DNA of 64,000 bases from Henckelia pumila. Its lineage: Eukaryota > Streptophyta > Magnoliopsida > Lamiales > Gesneriaceae. The stretch lies in the NCBI RefSeq assembly GCF_033568475.1, contig NC_133123.1:157433753-157497752 (forward strand), written 5' to 3'. Every line of letters begins with the position of its first letter. Positions within the stretch are counted from its first letter, which is position 1. The notes under the pieces are model-generated. The model saw only the letters and a program-made list of their open reading frames with translations. It did no database searches and was not told the origin of the DNA. Below are positions 32,600 to 45,300 of this stretch, piece after piece. The translations under genes were made by a program, and so were the position numbers.

Positions 32600-33398
32600 T
32601 TATAAAACAAAAATCATTAAATCTGTAGCACAAATAACGTTAAGCTTGAAGAACTCTATCGTATCGCGTACTTCATGATTTGTTGATCCTTCGAGAAAAA
32701 TAAAAAGACAAAAATATAAATCATACTGTCGCGGTTGGCGGGTGGTGTGGAAATCTCTCTAGGGCTTGAAAAATTGAGGTAAATAAAAGGGAAATCAAAG
32801 CAGAAATTCGAAGAAAACGATGAGCTCAAGAAGGAACCCGAAAAAAAAAAGAACAAAAAACAGAGTCTCCGATTTTTACACCTTTTCTCGACATTCACCG
32901 AGAATAAAAAGCACAGGAACGCGGAAGATGGAAAGAGACAACAACAAAGCAACCAGGAGAGAAACGAAGAGAGTGAAACACATACCATGCGAGAAAGCCC
33001 GAGACGGCAGCCGGTCGTCTACCCCGCGTCATGAGAGCCAGAAGAAGGAAAATTGCGGCAACATAACCCATCAGGCATTACTACCATGGTAAAGGCACGC
33101 AGAAATGAGAAGGGAAGAATCAGAAGCAAATAAATGAGTCCCTGTATTAATTACATGTTAAGAAGCATGAAATTTCAACCGAGGTCGTAGAGAAACCAAG
33201 CTGAAACCTGATAGTTTAAAGGCTATACAAGGAATTTCACAATTTGCAAGTGGTTTATTTATATATGTTGTATGATATGATATGAGATGAATGAAATGAC
33301 TGAATGATAGAATGATAGATTTTTCATCCAATGTCTGTACAAATAATTCAAACAAGGATTAATTTTGGGCAAAGAGGTAAAATCACAATGATCTTTTA
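32600..33398. other. Stretch upstream of the captured fragments, no supported gene
   Basis: Pyrimidine-rich on the minus strand (about 32750-32990), like a plant 5' leader, and GC-richer at 32990-33100. I could not find a recognisable protein on either strand. It may be promoter or leader sequence captured along with the gene pieces. Confidence 0.35.
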
Positions 33399-33653
33399 TC
33401 TATTACTATTATAAAACAAGAGAGACATATAAAAACTGTTTTAGTATTTTTAGGTGATTTTCTATTTTTACTTTTTAAAATACAAGGAAAAGATAACTTC
33501 CATTTATGATTTAAAAACCACAAAAAACTGCCTATATTTTTTTAAAAATAATTTACTTCCACACAAATATAAAAATTTAATGTTTGATAATCAATTTCAT
33601 TTTCTTTAATAATGTATTATATTGTGTACACGCACATTGTGCCTAATCACTAG
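33399..33653 (+). mobile_element. Short non-autonomous Helitron (255 bp)
   Basis: Begins TCTATTACTATTATAAAACA after an A, a typical plant Helitron 5' end, and ends GCACATTGTGC (small hairpin) then CTAATCACTAG before T. The length is close to the other two Helitron-like pieces in the window. There is no coding capacity. Confidence 0.65.
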
Positions 33654-35195
33654 TTCAAATGAAATATAAGTAATCATTAAAACAAACCTAATAAAAGGTA
33701 TTGAAATTTTCATCAATCGAACTCCTAAACTGAAGTCTCACAAAAACACGAAGGTTTGCAGAGTAATATAACACAATGAACTCTATTCTGCAAAGCATGT
33801 AGCGATGCAAACAAAGGTGAACGACTTGAAGAAAAAGAGTAAGATTGCTTTCTTGAATGCATGAACAAAGCGACCGATGAGAAACACACATCACATCGAG
33901 TGTCTGTGACTTGTGAGATCGCAAAAAACTACCCGTGGAAATGACGACATCAATATGAAATAATCATTGGACCTTTCTTCTTCATCATTCGCCTTGCTGA
34001 TGAAAACAAAAATAGAGACTGTCAACGTAATGTGTCACGATGTTAGCTTCATCTACAATGTGAGCTGAAAAACTTGCTTTGACCCGAAAATATCATTCCT
34101 TAAGATTACTGCTACTGCCAAAATGTGATTAACGTAGCAATGAAGTGCTAAACCTAGAACACGAGGCAAAACAAGACGTGATGGTGAAGAAACAGAAGCT
34201 GTGTGGCCAAATAGAAATCCAACACACCCACAAGCAAAACTAGTAATTTCCTTTAAAATCTAACTGAGTTATGATAATTAGATGAGCATACTGAATCATT
34301 AACTCGGTACACCTCACTAACGCTGTTCATAATTTTCATTGTCTCATCTTTTTTTTTAAATCAATGAAGAAAACGAAAGATTTCTGTTGCATCATATACT
34401 TAATTGGTTTACCTTCAGCCTTTGTTTCTCATTATCGCCACCATTTTGCAGCCGCTATATGCGGCCATGGACCAATACACGGCAATGAGCACATCCAATC
34501 TGACATCTGCAACAAAAAAGAGTACGCTTTATCAAGTCCTGACCTCCTGCAGTGCCCTTGCGGGGGTTATGCTTTCATTCGCTAATACCATCTCTGGAAA
34601 GAGTCAACAATGCATTTCAGCATCAACATTGACATTTATGTTTGAAATCTAGCATATATTGAGGATTTTACATGCAAGCTACGAAGCCTGTTTTCAGCAA
34701 AAGTCCGAATACGATCATTCCATGTCACTTTGGAAAATTAATATAATAGCACAAATTTTGTTCTGGTTAAATTTCTTATTTGATCCACAAGCAAGGGTAA
34801 AATTGAAATAGTTGCTCAAGCAGTTTCAATTCCTAATATTTTCACGACGGAAACAAGCATGTAAAAGTGGTCTCACACTGCAGAAATCCCAAAGTTCAGA
34901 TAAAATAGTGAACAAGGCATTATTACAAAGATGCCGAGATTATAATGTTACCTATTGACCCTGCTGAGCGGCAATTGATTTATTTCTTCATCCACACACC
35001 ATACCTGAAATACCCATTAAAATACGTCATTTTGTGTGCCAGACAAGAAGACAATGAAGTAAACAAGTATCAAACATACCTTGATTTTGGCAGTTAATTT
35101 CACTCCCCAAGGCTCATCATCCAGTACAATTTTTACTGGAAGCTTTCATGAAAACTATTCTCATGGAACAAACCAATCCAGAGCCGTCAAATTTA
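33654..35195. other. Downstream region of the PPR gene
   Basis: Contains no recognisable protein. Its nearer part (35.0-35.2 kb) probably holds the PPR 3' untranslated region. Short open frames at 34364-34652 on the plus strand resemble nothing known to me. Confidence 0.4.
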
Positions 35196-37484
35196 TCATG
35201 TACTTCTATTTCGTTTTTTTTTCCTCGACAATTTCTTATCTCTAACAGCATCATATAAAATCTCATATGCAAAATAGGTTATGTGAGACTTCTTCAGCAA
35301 GTCTTCCAGGATTATTTTAGGTGCGGCAACTTCTTTCTTATTTGTGTCAGATATTGTGTTCACAACTTCAGGTACAATACCATTTTGCACCATAAGGTGT
35401 ATAATTTCTACAGCCTCGTGCAGATTTTGCTTCACACAAAGGCCATTAAGAACTCGTCCCAAAGTTGCTAAAAAAGGGACAAACCCTTTCTCAATGTTGT
35501 TGAGGATATACCGATACCCAAAATCCACATTTCCTACCCTACAGAAACCATCTATCACACATCGGTAAGTGTAATTATCTGGTGGGCAGCCATTATCCTC
35601 CATTTCAATAAATAATTTTTCCGCCACATCCATATTTAGACTTTCAGAAAATGCATTGATCAGGATATTGTATGTGGCGGATGTAGGGGAGAGTTTATAC
35701 TGTTTTCCCATCCTTCTGAATAACTCATACGCCTTATCCAAATCCCCAATACCACAAAAACCATTGATCAAAGTGCTGAAAGTCACAGTATCAGGACGCA
35801 ACTCATTTTTTTTAATATCATCAAGAAACTCCAAAGCTCTCTCTAGTTTTCGAGCTTTGCAAAAGCTCTCTATGAGTATATTATACGTAATGACATTTGG
35901 AACACAACCCTTCTCCAACATTGATTTAAAAGTTTCCATTACATCATCATGATTCGATGTTTTGCAGAGCCCGTCAAGTACAGTGTTATATGTAATTATA
36001 TCTGGAGTAATGTCATGCTCCCACATGGTATTTACAATTTCGAGTGCATTACCCATCTTTAACTGTTTGCTGTAGCCATCGATCAGAGTATTAAAGGTGA
36101 ATATATCAGGAAGATACCCTTTGGATATAGCATCATTCATAAGAGTAGTTGCATCAATTACGCATCCCATCTTGCACAAGCTGTTGATAACTAAATTATA
36201 GGTCCATATATCAGGGAGACAGCCTTTTTGTTGCATCTCAGTGATCAACTGCAAGGCTTCTAATACGAGTCCAGATCGACCCAATCCTTTAATTAAGGTA
36301 TTATACATTATCAAAGTAGGCTTTATACCTTTTCCGGCAGCTTCATCAAACAAGCTCATGGCCCTACTTATATCACCATCTTCACACAAACCATACAATA
36401 AGGAACAGTAGGTAAACTCGTCAGGGATAAACCCTCTGAAAACCGCATCACGAAGAATTTCATCAGCTTTTTGTACCATATTAAGTCTGCAATACCCATT
36501 AATCACAGTGTTATAGGTGAAAGCATCTGGCTTCAATCCACTATTAACCATTTTCTGCAAGTACGTCTCTGCTTCTATCACTTTTGAGTTCTTACACAAT
36601 CCACATATGAGCGTGTTATATGTCACCACATCAGGAGAAAAACCTTCTTCCACCACACATTCCACCATCCTGGCAGCCTCGTCAAGTAGGCATTTCTTGC
36701 AAAGGCCTTGAACGAAGATGTTAAACGTAAACAAATTTGGAAAGACACCTCTTTTAAGAACCTTATCCAGTAGAATTTCACTCTCCTGGATATCTCCCTT
36801 CTTACACAGGGTATGCAAAAGCTTGTTGAATGTTGAAACATCAGGAACAATTCCAAGGCTCAGCATCTGATCAAACAAACCATAAGCCTCTATTCGATAA
36901 TCTCCTTCATAAAATCCACTAACTACTGTACAATACGCCACCGAGTTAAAGTCACATCCTTGAGCTGGCATGTTATTCAGAAGCCTCAAAGCAGCATGAG
37001 GCCTATTTGTTCTACAAAATGATTTTATTCTAATGGTAAACGTATATACATCAGGAACAATTCCATTGTCTTTCATCCTCATATACACTTTGTGAGCTTG
37101 ATTGAAATACCCATTTTCAACGAGAATATTCATGATAGCGTTATACGAAAAAACTCTCGGTTCACAGTTGTAAAAATCCATTCTTTCAAACACATCAACA
37201 GCTTCTTGAATTTTCCGCTTCTTTCCATAGTTTCTCATGACATTCACATATACACCTTCCAACAAACTATTATCCAGACTCACCCTCATTTCAGCCATAA
37301 CAGTTTCCATTGCATCAAACTCCCCATTATTACCGAGTTTCTCGATCATGCATTTGTAAGTCCACAGATTGTGTTTATATCCATCTTCCTTCTTAACAGA
37401 ATTAAATATTTCCAGAGCCTTAAAGGGGCATTTTTTATACTTTATGACAGCGGCAACATGTTTAGGTAGAACAGCAGAACTCAT
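35196..37484 (-). CDS. P-class pentatricopeptide repeat protein, At1g74580-like
   Basis: PPR proteins bind organellar RNA in a base-specific way, mostly in mitochondria or chloroplasts, to aid splicing, stability or translation. This is one uninterrupted exon of 762 residues, as is usual for plant PPR genes. About 18 tandem 35-residue P-type repeats run from near residue 40 to 700; examples are VVTYNTLICGLCKNSKV, DAFTYNTVINGYCRLNMVQK and DIFTFNTLIDGYSKQLKMGN. There is no E or DYW tail, so no editing-enzyme domain. The sequence resembles Arabidopsis At1g74580 end to end, including the start MSSAVLPKHVAAVIK and the tail KKEVAAPKIILEDLLKKS. I chose the second methionine (37484) because At1g74580 starts there; an upstream in-frame Met at 37523 adds 13 residues. 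The C-terminus is basic (KKLSRKKKRNR). It looks intact and functional. Confidence 0.93.
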   Translation of the reverse strand: MSSAVLPKHVAAVIKYKKCPFKALEIFNSVKKEDGYKHNLWTYKCMIEKLGNNGEFDAMETVMAEMRVSLDNSLLEGVYVNVMRNYGKKRKIQEAVDVFERMDFYNCEPRVFSYNAIMNILVENGYFNQAHKVYMRMKDNGIVPDVYTFTIRIKSFCRTNRPHAALRLLNNMPAQGCDFNSVAYCTVVSGFYEGDYRIEAYGLFDQMLSLGIVPDVSTFNKLLHTLCKKGDIQESEILLDKVLKRGVFPNLFTFNIFVQGLCKKCLLDEAARMVECVVEEGFSPDVVTYNTLICGLCKNSKVIEAETYLQKMVNSGLKPDAFTYNTVINGYCRLNMVQKADEILRDAVFRGFIPDEFTYCSLLYGLCEDGDISRAMSLFDEAAGKGIKPTLIMYNTLIKGLGRSGLVLEALQLITEMQQKGCLPDIWTYNLVINSLCKMGCVIDATTLMNDAISKGYLPDIFTFNTLIDGYSKQLKMGNALEIVNTMWEHDITPDIITYNTVLDGLCKTSNHDDVMETFKSMLEKGCVPNVITYNILIESFCKARKLERALEFLDDIKKNELRPDTVTFSTLINGFCGIGDLDKAYELFRRMGKQYKLSPTSATYNILINAFSESLNMDVAEKLFIEMEDNGCPPDNYTYRCVIDGFCRVGNVDFGYRYILNNIEKGFVPFLATLGRVLNGLCVKQNLHEAVEIIHLMVQNGIVPEVVNTISDTNKKEVAAPKIILEDLLKKSHITYFAYEILYDAVRDKKLSRKKKRNRST

Positions 37485-38028
37485 ACCACGAAAACAGTTA
37501 ACTCTAATCAATATTTCAAGCAAGAACTAACAAATCCTTCTGAAATCAAGCTTAAAGCCACAGTTTTTTCAATAAAATGTTCATCAAAGCTCATAAATTC
37601 TCGAATAAAATTCCGCACACAATCAAACAAATGTAATTCAATGAGGTCACTTCAACTTATCAGATTCTTTGTCAAGAAAATCTCCCCGAGATGTCTCTTG
37701 CCAAAGTTCAGCTGCAGCCAGCAGCCAATATAGTTCGTGCCCAGAGGACCCCGGGTCCGTGGATGTCGGAAACGGCCTGAAATACTTCTCCCTCTTCGAT
37801 TATCAGATCGATGCCGGCGAAGCGGAAGAGCACCGAGTGGTGAATGGTGGCGAGATGAGGAGACGGCGGCAGAGGGGAGGGAGAATAGGAGGTGACCTCT
37901 GGTGAGAGGGTAAAATGGAGATTTCGTATCAAAATTGTTGGGCTTCCGCGTGTTTAGTAAGGGTAATCTGGTAAAATAATAAAATAATACAAAAATTTTC
38001 GATGAATTGAATATATTTTAACTAAAAA
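37485..38028. other. Upstream region of the PPR gene
   Basis: A GC-rich patch at 37700-37920 is open on both strands but matches no family I know. It is most likely the PPR leader or promoter region. No TATA box is clear. Confidence 0.4.
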
Positions 38029-38296
38029 TCTCAACATACTAGAAAAATCCTTTAACCATCTTTTCTTTCTCATTTTATCCCTCTTTTCTCATTTATTTTT
38101 TCACATGCAGGCTTATTATCCACTCTTTTACTAAATGTAACTTCTCTTGTCTAAAATATAACTTCTCTCATAAAATCATGTTGATTGTTATTGTGCACTC
38201 CTCTCACTAACTTTTCTCATTTAAAACATAATTTCTCTCATAAAATTACGTTGATTGTTAATTTGCACATGCAACGCGTGTGCATCATTTTACTAG
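38029..38296 (+). mobile_element. Helitron-like short element (tentative 5' end)
   Basis: The 3' end is clear: the hairpin GCACATGC-AAC-GCGTGTGC is followed by ATCATTTTACTAG before a T. Two internal near-repeats (TTCTCTCATAAAAT then GTTGATTGTTA) are present. The 5' end, TCTCAACATACTAG at 38029, is a guess based on an A before it and on the length of the sister elements. Confidence 0.5.
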
Positions 38297-38869
38297 TTTA
38301 TTATTAAGATTTTGTCATTATTGTGTTTGGAAAACCGTTTTATTAGAAGTTCGATTCTTTTTACTAACATTTTCTCGAAAACTTATTCAGATTTTACCCG
38401 ATTCTCATGCGTATCAAAAGATAACAGTTGTATATTCTCAAATTATAAAAATAAATAAATAAATAAAATTGCATAACCGCACCCCTTGGTCTCTCAGAAA
38501 ATACGTATACTCGCCGGGGACACTAAATTTAATTATGTTGTCTGTCTTTTATTTATTACAACAGCTGATATTCAATGAATGCCATTGTGCTTGAAGTCGG
38601 ACCACTACTAAATAATAGTGTAAGGTTCATCCCAGGAATATATTGTTATTTGATATCCACATTTTAGTCATTCTCATACAGGTAACAGCAGTTGTGCATA
38701 CTTGTCACATTGAATTCCTATAAATTTGATTTCTAGTACCTTGTGAAACTAAAGGTATGGCTAGTTGGTTGAGGCTAGGTAAAGTAAAAACTTAATTTAT
38801 TGGCATTGAATGTTTTTGTTCATAAGGGCCATGAATTAACAATAGACAATAATTTTAGTTTACTATAGA

Positions 38870-39160
38870 TTTGTTTTAGGAAATTTTGTGTTTTTGGTTA
38901 TGCATATTTTTTGTTTTGTGATTTTGGTCATCTATGTCATCAAATTTCAGTCTTAGTTTACTATCTTTATTTTTTGGCGGTAGTATTCCTTTTTTCGATG
39001 TGGCTATAAAGTTATTAGAATGTGTCACTGAGATAATTAAGTAGTGTGTCATATCAACACTGTCGATGAAAATAGACTACGAAAAATCAAAACGTACAAG
39101 CTAAAACTGAATTTTGATGATCAAAATCACAGAGAAAGAAAACTACGAGATCAAAAATGA
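38870..39160. repeat. Foldback element (MITE-like)
   Basis: The left arm has GTGATTTTGGTCATC and CAAATTTCAGTCTTAG; the right arm carries the imperfect reverse complement (CTAAAACTGAATTTTG, GATGATCAAAATCAC). The arms are about 65 bp with a core of about 150 bp. I cannot see a target duplication. Confidence 0.5.
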
Positions 39161-39587
39161 TTTTTTTTTTACTTTATACATATATTTCTACAGAGAGTAT
39201 GTCTAGTGTGAGACGGTTTAACGACGAATCAATATGGTCTATATGTGGAGTGAAAATAATATTTTTAATATAAAATTTATACTTTTATATATATGAGTCA
39301 GAAGTAAGAATTCCGTCTCATAAAACTAATATATAAAAGTAAAACGTTCTCACACAGTTTTTGTTATTTTTATATGATTTATATATAAAAATAATTGAGG
39401 GATTATTGCTTATAAATTCCCATAGAACATGCCTACATAAAACCAAGGCAAAACAAAGCCTATCCAAGATCGAGAACATGTCGCATGAGTTCTCGATTTC
39501 CTCCACTTGATAAAATTTGTACCCTTGCGCCAAACTCCCCAACATCCTCCTCCCATCCTCCAAACAAACACAAAACTTCACAAAAAG

Positions 39588-40934
39588 ATGGAGACTGCCG
39601 ATGATAACACCGGCCTTCGCGTCGCCTCTTTCGCCTATTACCTAGACTCTGCTAAAGATAACTACAAAAGCAAGTCCAATTCAAAGCCACCCTTGAATGT
39701 TACCGGCTTCTCAAGCTCAAGAGACAGCCAAGATAGCCACACGAATCCACGAGTCGATTCCTTTTCTTATCGCAACACTAGCGAAAACTTCGTGTTCAAA
39801 GTTCCGGGGCCGGTTCAAGATCCCACCACTTCATTCAGCTTCTGCCAAGAAATCCCAAAAGATGGCGAGATCAGTGTGTTTGGTGCCGACAGGTACTTCA
39901 ACATGAAGCTGGAGCATCAAGCCGGATCACCGAAACTCGATTTTAAGAACAAAATGATGACAGATATCCCCTTCTTAGGACCAAATGCCAGGCTAAGAAC
40001 CCCGAGTTTGTGCTCTGAGGCAAGCAGCTGGAATAGCAAAGGTGCATTATTCCAAAGCCTGCCAAGAGTTGAAGCTAAACAGAAAAAGACCTTGGGACGA
40101 CGAATTTTCGCCCGATTCGGCTGTCCGGGGCCCTGTTTCCACAGGAAAGATGTTTTCATTAACCAAATGGTAGCAGATGGAGCAGCATACTATGGCTCAA
40201 AGCCTACACGAACCGGATCCGAACGAGTCGATACTCTCGCCTTCATCCCACCACCACCCAATCTTGTGACACAAGATACTTCAGCAGCCAAGAAACAGCT
40301 CCAGATCCTAGAAGAATCTAGACGCTCCATCGAAGTGTTCGGATCGGGATCAGCGGCGTCGTTAAAAGGAGATGTAGCCACACACATGGAGAGGAAACTT
40401 TCCATGTTAACCTGGGATGCAATCCCAAAAGGGGCAGCAGGCCAAAATCACCGATCAGCTTCCAGTACTGTAATTGGACACAGCACATTTTGTGATGATA
40501 TGGCTAGTGATGCGAGTTCGGATTTATTCGAAATCGAAAACATATCAGGATCCATATATCTTCCCCAAACAACTGATCATGATCAAATGTCTAGTTGCAT
40601 GAGTCCGATTTCGCATTATGCCCCGAGCGAGGCCAGCATACAGTGGAGTGTGGTCACCGCAAGTGCAGCGGATTTCTCTTCAGTACTTTCGTTTAACGAC
40701 GAAAGATGTGTCGATGTTGTGGAAGATGTGCTTGCCAAGAACATTGCTAGTAGTACTGGAAGCTCGAAAACCAGAGGCTGTGAGCCGAAAACACGGTCCG
40801 GAGGCGGCGGGATCTTGAGATGCAAGAACTACAAAGCAGTGGAAGTTGCAGAGGATGCATGCCTGCAGGTACCCATTAATCAAGATTTTCATTCGGGGAG
40901 ACGGGAAAGATTTTACAAGGAATTGCATGTATGA
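39588..40934 (+). CDS. PKS: Phytochrome kinase substrate (PKS) family protein, 448 residues
   Basis: PKS proteins are plasma-membrane-associated and cytosolic regulators that bind phytochromes and phototropin-NPH3 complexes in phototropism, leaf flattening and light-controlled growth. The single exon encodes the family's hallmark blocks: RVASFAYYL (11-19), GEISVFGADRYFN (93-105), a basic stretch before RFGCPGPCF (176-184), DTLAFIPPPP (215-224), ESRRSIEVFGS (243-253) and ERKLSMLTWDAIPK (268-281). A Ser/Asp-rich C-terminal half follows with SEASIQWSVVTASA. I chose Met at 39588 because family similarity starts there; the frame extends 27 codons upstream without similarity. No domain of known fold is present, as expected. 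It looks intact. I cannot tell which PKS paralogue it is. Confidence 0.9.
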   Translation: METADDNTGLRVASFAYYLDSAKDNYKSKSNSKPPLNVTGFSSSRDSQDSHTNPRVDSFSYRNTSENFVFKVPGPVQDPTTSFSFCQEIPKDGEISVFGADRYFNMKLEHQAGSPKLDFKNKMMTDIPFLGPNARLRTPSLCSEASSWNSKGALFQSLPRVEAKQKKTLGRRIFARFGCPGPCFHRKDVFINQMVADGAAYYGSKPTRTGSERVDTLAFIPPPPNLVTQDTSAAKKQLQILEESRRSIEVFGSGSAASLKGDVATHMERKLSMLTWDAIPKGAAGQNHRSASSTVIGHSTFCDDMASDASSDLFEIENISGSIYLPQTTDHDQMSSCMSPISHYAPSEASIQWSVVTASAADFSSVLSFNDERCVDVVEDVLAKNIASSTGSSKTRGCEPKTRSGGGGILRCKNYKAVEVAEDACLQVPINQDFHSGRRERFYKELHV

Positions 40935-42192
40935 AGCTGATCTAGTTGCATTGCAAGAACAATTATTCGGGTTTCTTTTATCTTTTTTATTCGTTCCAAT
41001 TAATTATATATCCGTGCCAAAATCAATATTTGCGATCTGTTAAAACAATCCCTCAACTTCTGAATCGCAGATCTTATTTGCGATACATCGGGAGTGTTAC
41101 TCTCGATATAGCAGCACAGACGAAGCCGTTTTTATAAATGACAAATAAACAAAATGGATCACGATGATTTTAGGTACAAGTGCTGAAAATGTTGGGAACA
41201 AGTGCTGAAACATACAATATATATATATATAATGTATGTTGTGTTTTATAGAGAAGTAATTAAGAGACTTTCGTCTTAGTGTAAATCAAGGGAACGTCAA
41301 GTGCTGAAAATGTTGGGAATTATATGTTAAATAGTAATCCTAGCTAGATGTTGTAATTATTGTAATAAATTGTTATATTATTATATATAAATCTAGGATT
41401 TTGTTTTACTTAAGAAGGTGGATCTTGTCCTTTCATATAGTAAAAAGAAATTATTTTTTTTAATATTAATGTTTTGTCAATAAAAGGAACAACATGATAA
41501 AGCTAAAAAGTGTAGAAGTAGAAACGCTAGCTGATATAAATGTTTCATGTCATCAAAAGGAACAACATGCTAAGGTAGTGTTTGAAAGAGTTTCTAGAAA
41601 GAACTTCTCGGCTTTTTCTTAACAAAATTTTAAAATTTGCGAAATTTTATTAAGAAAAAAATGAAAAATTGTCTCTCAAACAGTACCTAAATGCTTAAAA
41701 TTAAAAGCCTTCACATTTTGTGCGAGAAAAAATCGACATATATTATCGTCATATTTCAGTCTTATTATAGTCTCATATGTAATAGTTAGTGTATACATAA
41801 ATGTCATATTAAAAAAAATACAAAAACTCCAAGAAAAGATAGTAATAATGAATTTATAAGACTGAAATTTAATAATATAACGAGAAAAGAAAATTTCCTT
41901 TTTCTTTCCATTTGAGATTAAATAACTTTTTTATTCTTTACATTATGATATTTCTATTATATATTTATTTAGGGGAATATGCACATGTAATAATTCTATA
42001 AAGCAATTTTTTTTTCCTTCTGAGAGTGTTCTATAAAGCATCTATTTGCACACAATGTATGTTGGTTTTGGCGAAGACACCATTGCTCAAAAAGCAGCAA
42101 TTATTCCTTGTTTTAGTGTTGCCATGCATGCACCAAAATTAACAAAGGTCCCACCACATATAATCTTTCTTCAAAGTATTCACGTCACATGC
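40935..42192. other. Downstream of PKS, no gene seen
   Basis: Holds the PKS 3' untranslated region, a short TA run near 41217 and repeated phrases (AGTGCTGAAAATGTTGGGAA at 41183 and 41300; GGAACAACATGATAAAGC-like at 41484 and 41557). No coding signal. Confidence 0.45.
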
Positions 42193-42201
42193 AAGAATAA
42201 A

Positions 42202-42383
42202 GGGTAATGCTACATGTACACAGAAGATTACACGTTGGGTTACACAATGCATTTGAAATTACATGATTATCCTATATGCATTTTTGAAAGATTTTTTCCA
42301 AATAAAGTGCTGGGATAATCATGTAATTTCAAGTGCATTGTGTAACCCAACGTATAACACTCCGTGTACATATAGCATTACCC
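42202..42383. mobile_element. Mutator-type foldback MITE (182 bp) with 9-bp target duplication
   Basis: Nearly the whole element is a pair of roughly 70-bp inverted arms, GGGTAATGCTACATGTACAC to TGATTATCC and back, including ACGTTGGGTTACACAATGCA. Flanks are AAGAATAAA at 42193-42201 and 42384-42392, a perfect 9-bp duplication. It is related to the smaller MITE at 6466-6585. Long arms and a 9-bp duplication fit a MULE derivative. Confidence 0.85.
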
Positions 42384-42392
42384 AAGAATAAA

Positions 42393-45300
42393 TATCAACA
42401 ATTGGATGCGTCATCTTAAGAATAGCATCGAAACACCAATATAGTTCACCTATTCGATGCTATATACATACTTAGCATGCACGACGATAAATATTCGAAT
42501 AAATTATATTTTGTAAGATTTTTTTCAAAAAATGTATTGGTGTAAGATTTTTGCTAAACAGATTCTATATATGGAATTGTTGAGGGCAATGGTGCACCAC
42601 GCGTTCGACATATGAGGTGCATAAACTTAGCCTTCAATATAACTTTCCATTACCATGTGTTGACAATGACTCTGCGGATTTATCTTCTGTATCTCTGTTC
42701 GTATAATTACAAAAAAAAAAAATATGGTTTTACAGATCAATTTTATGAAACAAGTCTTTTGTATTGGTCCATGAAAAATATTATTTTAATTTTATTGTAA
42801 ATATGATTCAGATTGACCCGTCTCACATGTATAGATAATTGAGATCACCGTCTTTTTTTTTCAATATTTAGAAGAAAAATTTATGTTGATCAGAAGATTA
42901 TTGTGAAGCTATTATGAAAAATGTCGGTTGAGACGAGTATAATGAGCTGATCAGCGAAACATTGCTAGCTAAGCGCGTTGTATTCTCGTTTAAAAGCAAA
43001 AATATCTTGACAGGTTTAAAATTGAAAAGCTATTATAATTCATTGAAGACAAAAATTATTAATGAAGAAAATGATAGATAGGTGTTGGAAATTAATATAA
43101 TTAGTGTTATTTGGGAAATATCGTTAAGTAGATAAAGCCTAGAGGCGTTGAGTAGTATCATTAATGAAATCATGAGGTCCCGGAGTGGAATGTTTCTTTA
43201 AAGGGCCAAATGTGGGTCGAACATCAGTATCACATTGTAATGTGTTGCTTAGAGAAATAAATAAAACCTCCCAATTATTTATGGACCACTCGGATTTTTT
43301 TACGATCCGATGCACCGTTTGATTTGAAGGATGAGACATTACCGATTACATCTTTTTTCAACCGACATTTTGGCTCAAGTTCTATGAAATATTTGAGTTA
43401 TAAATCATTATGTTATCTATATATATTATTGTATCATCCATATATCACATCCTTTGTCATTCTATCTCATGAGCCAAACGATGTCTATGTTTGAAAAAAT
43501 GTTTTTGCATTTTACTTCTTTGTATAATTTTTAATAATTCGTGTAAACAAAACTTGTTTGAGTAATGTATAACATAATTTAGAACACCAAACGAAACAGA
43601 CGATTTCGTCTCCTTTTCTTGGGCCTTGTTTGTATTTTTTTTATTATTTTCCTTCGTTCTTTTGATGAACACAAATATGTGACATGAAAATGTAATGTAC
43701 TGAGCTTGGCCCAAAGATAAGTATTTTATGGCCCATTATTTCAAGTTTTTTGGGTCAAATTCTTCAACTGGGTTAGCCGTCCACTCGTCCTAGGATCATT
43801 GATTTTTCTTTTCTTTTCTTTTTAAAACCTTGGATTATTGATTTATAATTGTAACACATATTCTTTATTGTATTCTGAGTCGTCTCGAGCGACGAGTTTT
43901 GTTATATTGGATCTTGAACACAAAATTTTATTTTAAATTCGAAATTTTAATATCAGATGAGTTATAAATTATCAACAACTCTAATAAAATTTCAGTCTCA
44001 GATGGTCAGTTGATGACAGTCATTTTGAAAATATTCTTAAAAGATTTTGTAAACATTTGGACTAAAACTATTATATATTATTCGTATTAATAAGTCGATT
44101 GTTTGTATCACACATTTAGATAATTATGGAAAAAACAACAATTATTTTGATAATAACCTACTTAAAATTATATAATTCATTTGACTTGAATTAGGTGATT
44201 TAGCTGAGGTCGCACTTTGGACTATTATGGTTGCATAATTTATCTTACTATCTGATGATACACCAACTTCTTAAAATAATTTGTCGTTCTCTCTAATATT
44301 GTAATTTACTCACTCTACACGCAAATAGTACTGTTACAAAATTTTAAATGTGATTAATTATTTTTATGATATTTTTTTAATTTCTTGATGAAATGTTTTA
44401 ATTTTTAGTCATGATTAAAACAATTTTTTTTTTATATTTTTACAAAAAAAAAATATACGTAATGAAAAAGAAATATTAATATATTAAATTTTGGATGCGA
44501 AAATACGAGTGTCGTGATTAGATTACATATTATTTCATATATTTTATGTAACTTTTATTAAATGATTTTTATCAATTTATTTGAAAGGAATAACAGTATT
44601 TATTTTAAAGGTTGAATTTAATAGAAGATAATAGGATTAGTCTAGATCGTAAAGGGATTTGTTTTGTAGTAATATTTTGATCATGGCAAAAATATAAATA
44701 ATTATCTGAGAAGTAATTTGTCGTAAAATATTAATTATTTTCATTTTTGAATGTTTTTTTTTTAAATACAATTTGTGTTTTCCGCTCTAGATAAAAAATC
44801 TAGCATCATTATATTTGATGTAGTAAAAAATTACTTGTACTTGACACGTTGCTTTCGCAAAATTCGGAGTATCAACAAATCCTTGTGTGTTTCCTATCGA
44901 GATCTTCAGTGGGTTGTTCCTACGTCACAAAACAAAGTCAGAGTAGCCGGGAGGGTTCCCGGCAATGGCACTCCGACGCTCAAGTCACTGATTACTCAAG
45001 GAATAATAATCGAGAGTATGACGTTATAGTGCTAAAGAAAGTGTGTACCTTAATAATGAGGTGACTTGAATTATTTATAGATATTCGAAGAGTTTCACGG
45101 GCTTGAGCCTTTTATGGGCTTTTGTAGAATTCAGAGTTTGCTTGAATTAAATACAAATAATACTTAAATAAGTTTGGGCCTCAAAAATATTTGGAGTAAA
45201 CCTTTATAATTGGGCCCTGCCCAGTGGAATTTTTAGACATAACACATCAATATTATAATTTCATTTTTATTCGATATAAATCTTATAATTTCATTTTCAT

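Noticed and set aside
37669-37932. Separate small gene upstream of the PPR gene
   Set aside because: The GC-rich patch is open on both strands but resembles no protein; leader or promoter sequence is a simpler reading.
39197-39345. MITE with GTGAGACGGT-type ends
   Set aside because: The phrase resembles a common plant repeat, but I could not define two ends or a target duplication.
4498-40934. A light-signalling gene cluster (NPH3-like plus PKS, which act together in phototropism)
   Set aside because: The NPH3 piece is a truncated fragment inside an LTR, 33 kb from PKS, so its presence here is best explained by chance capture.
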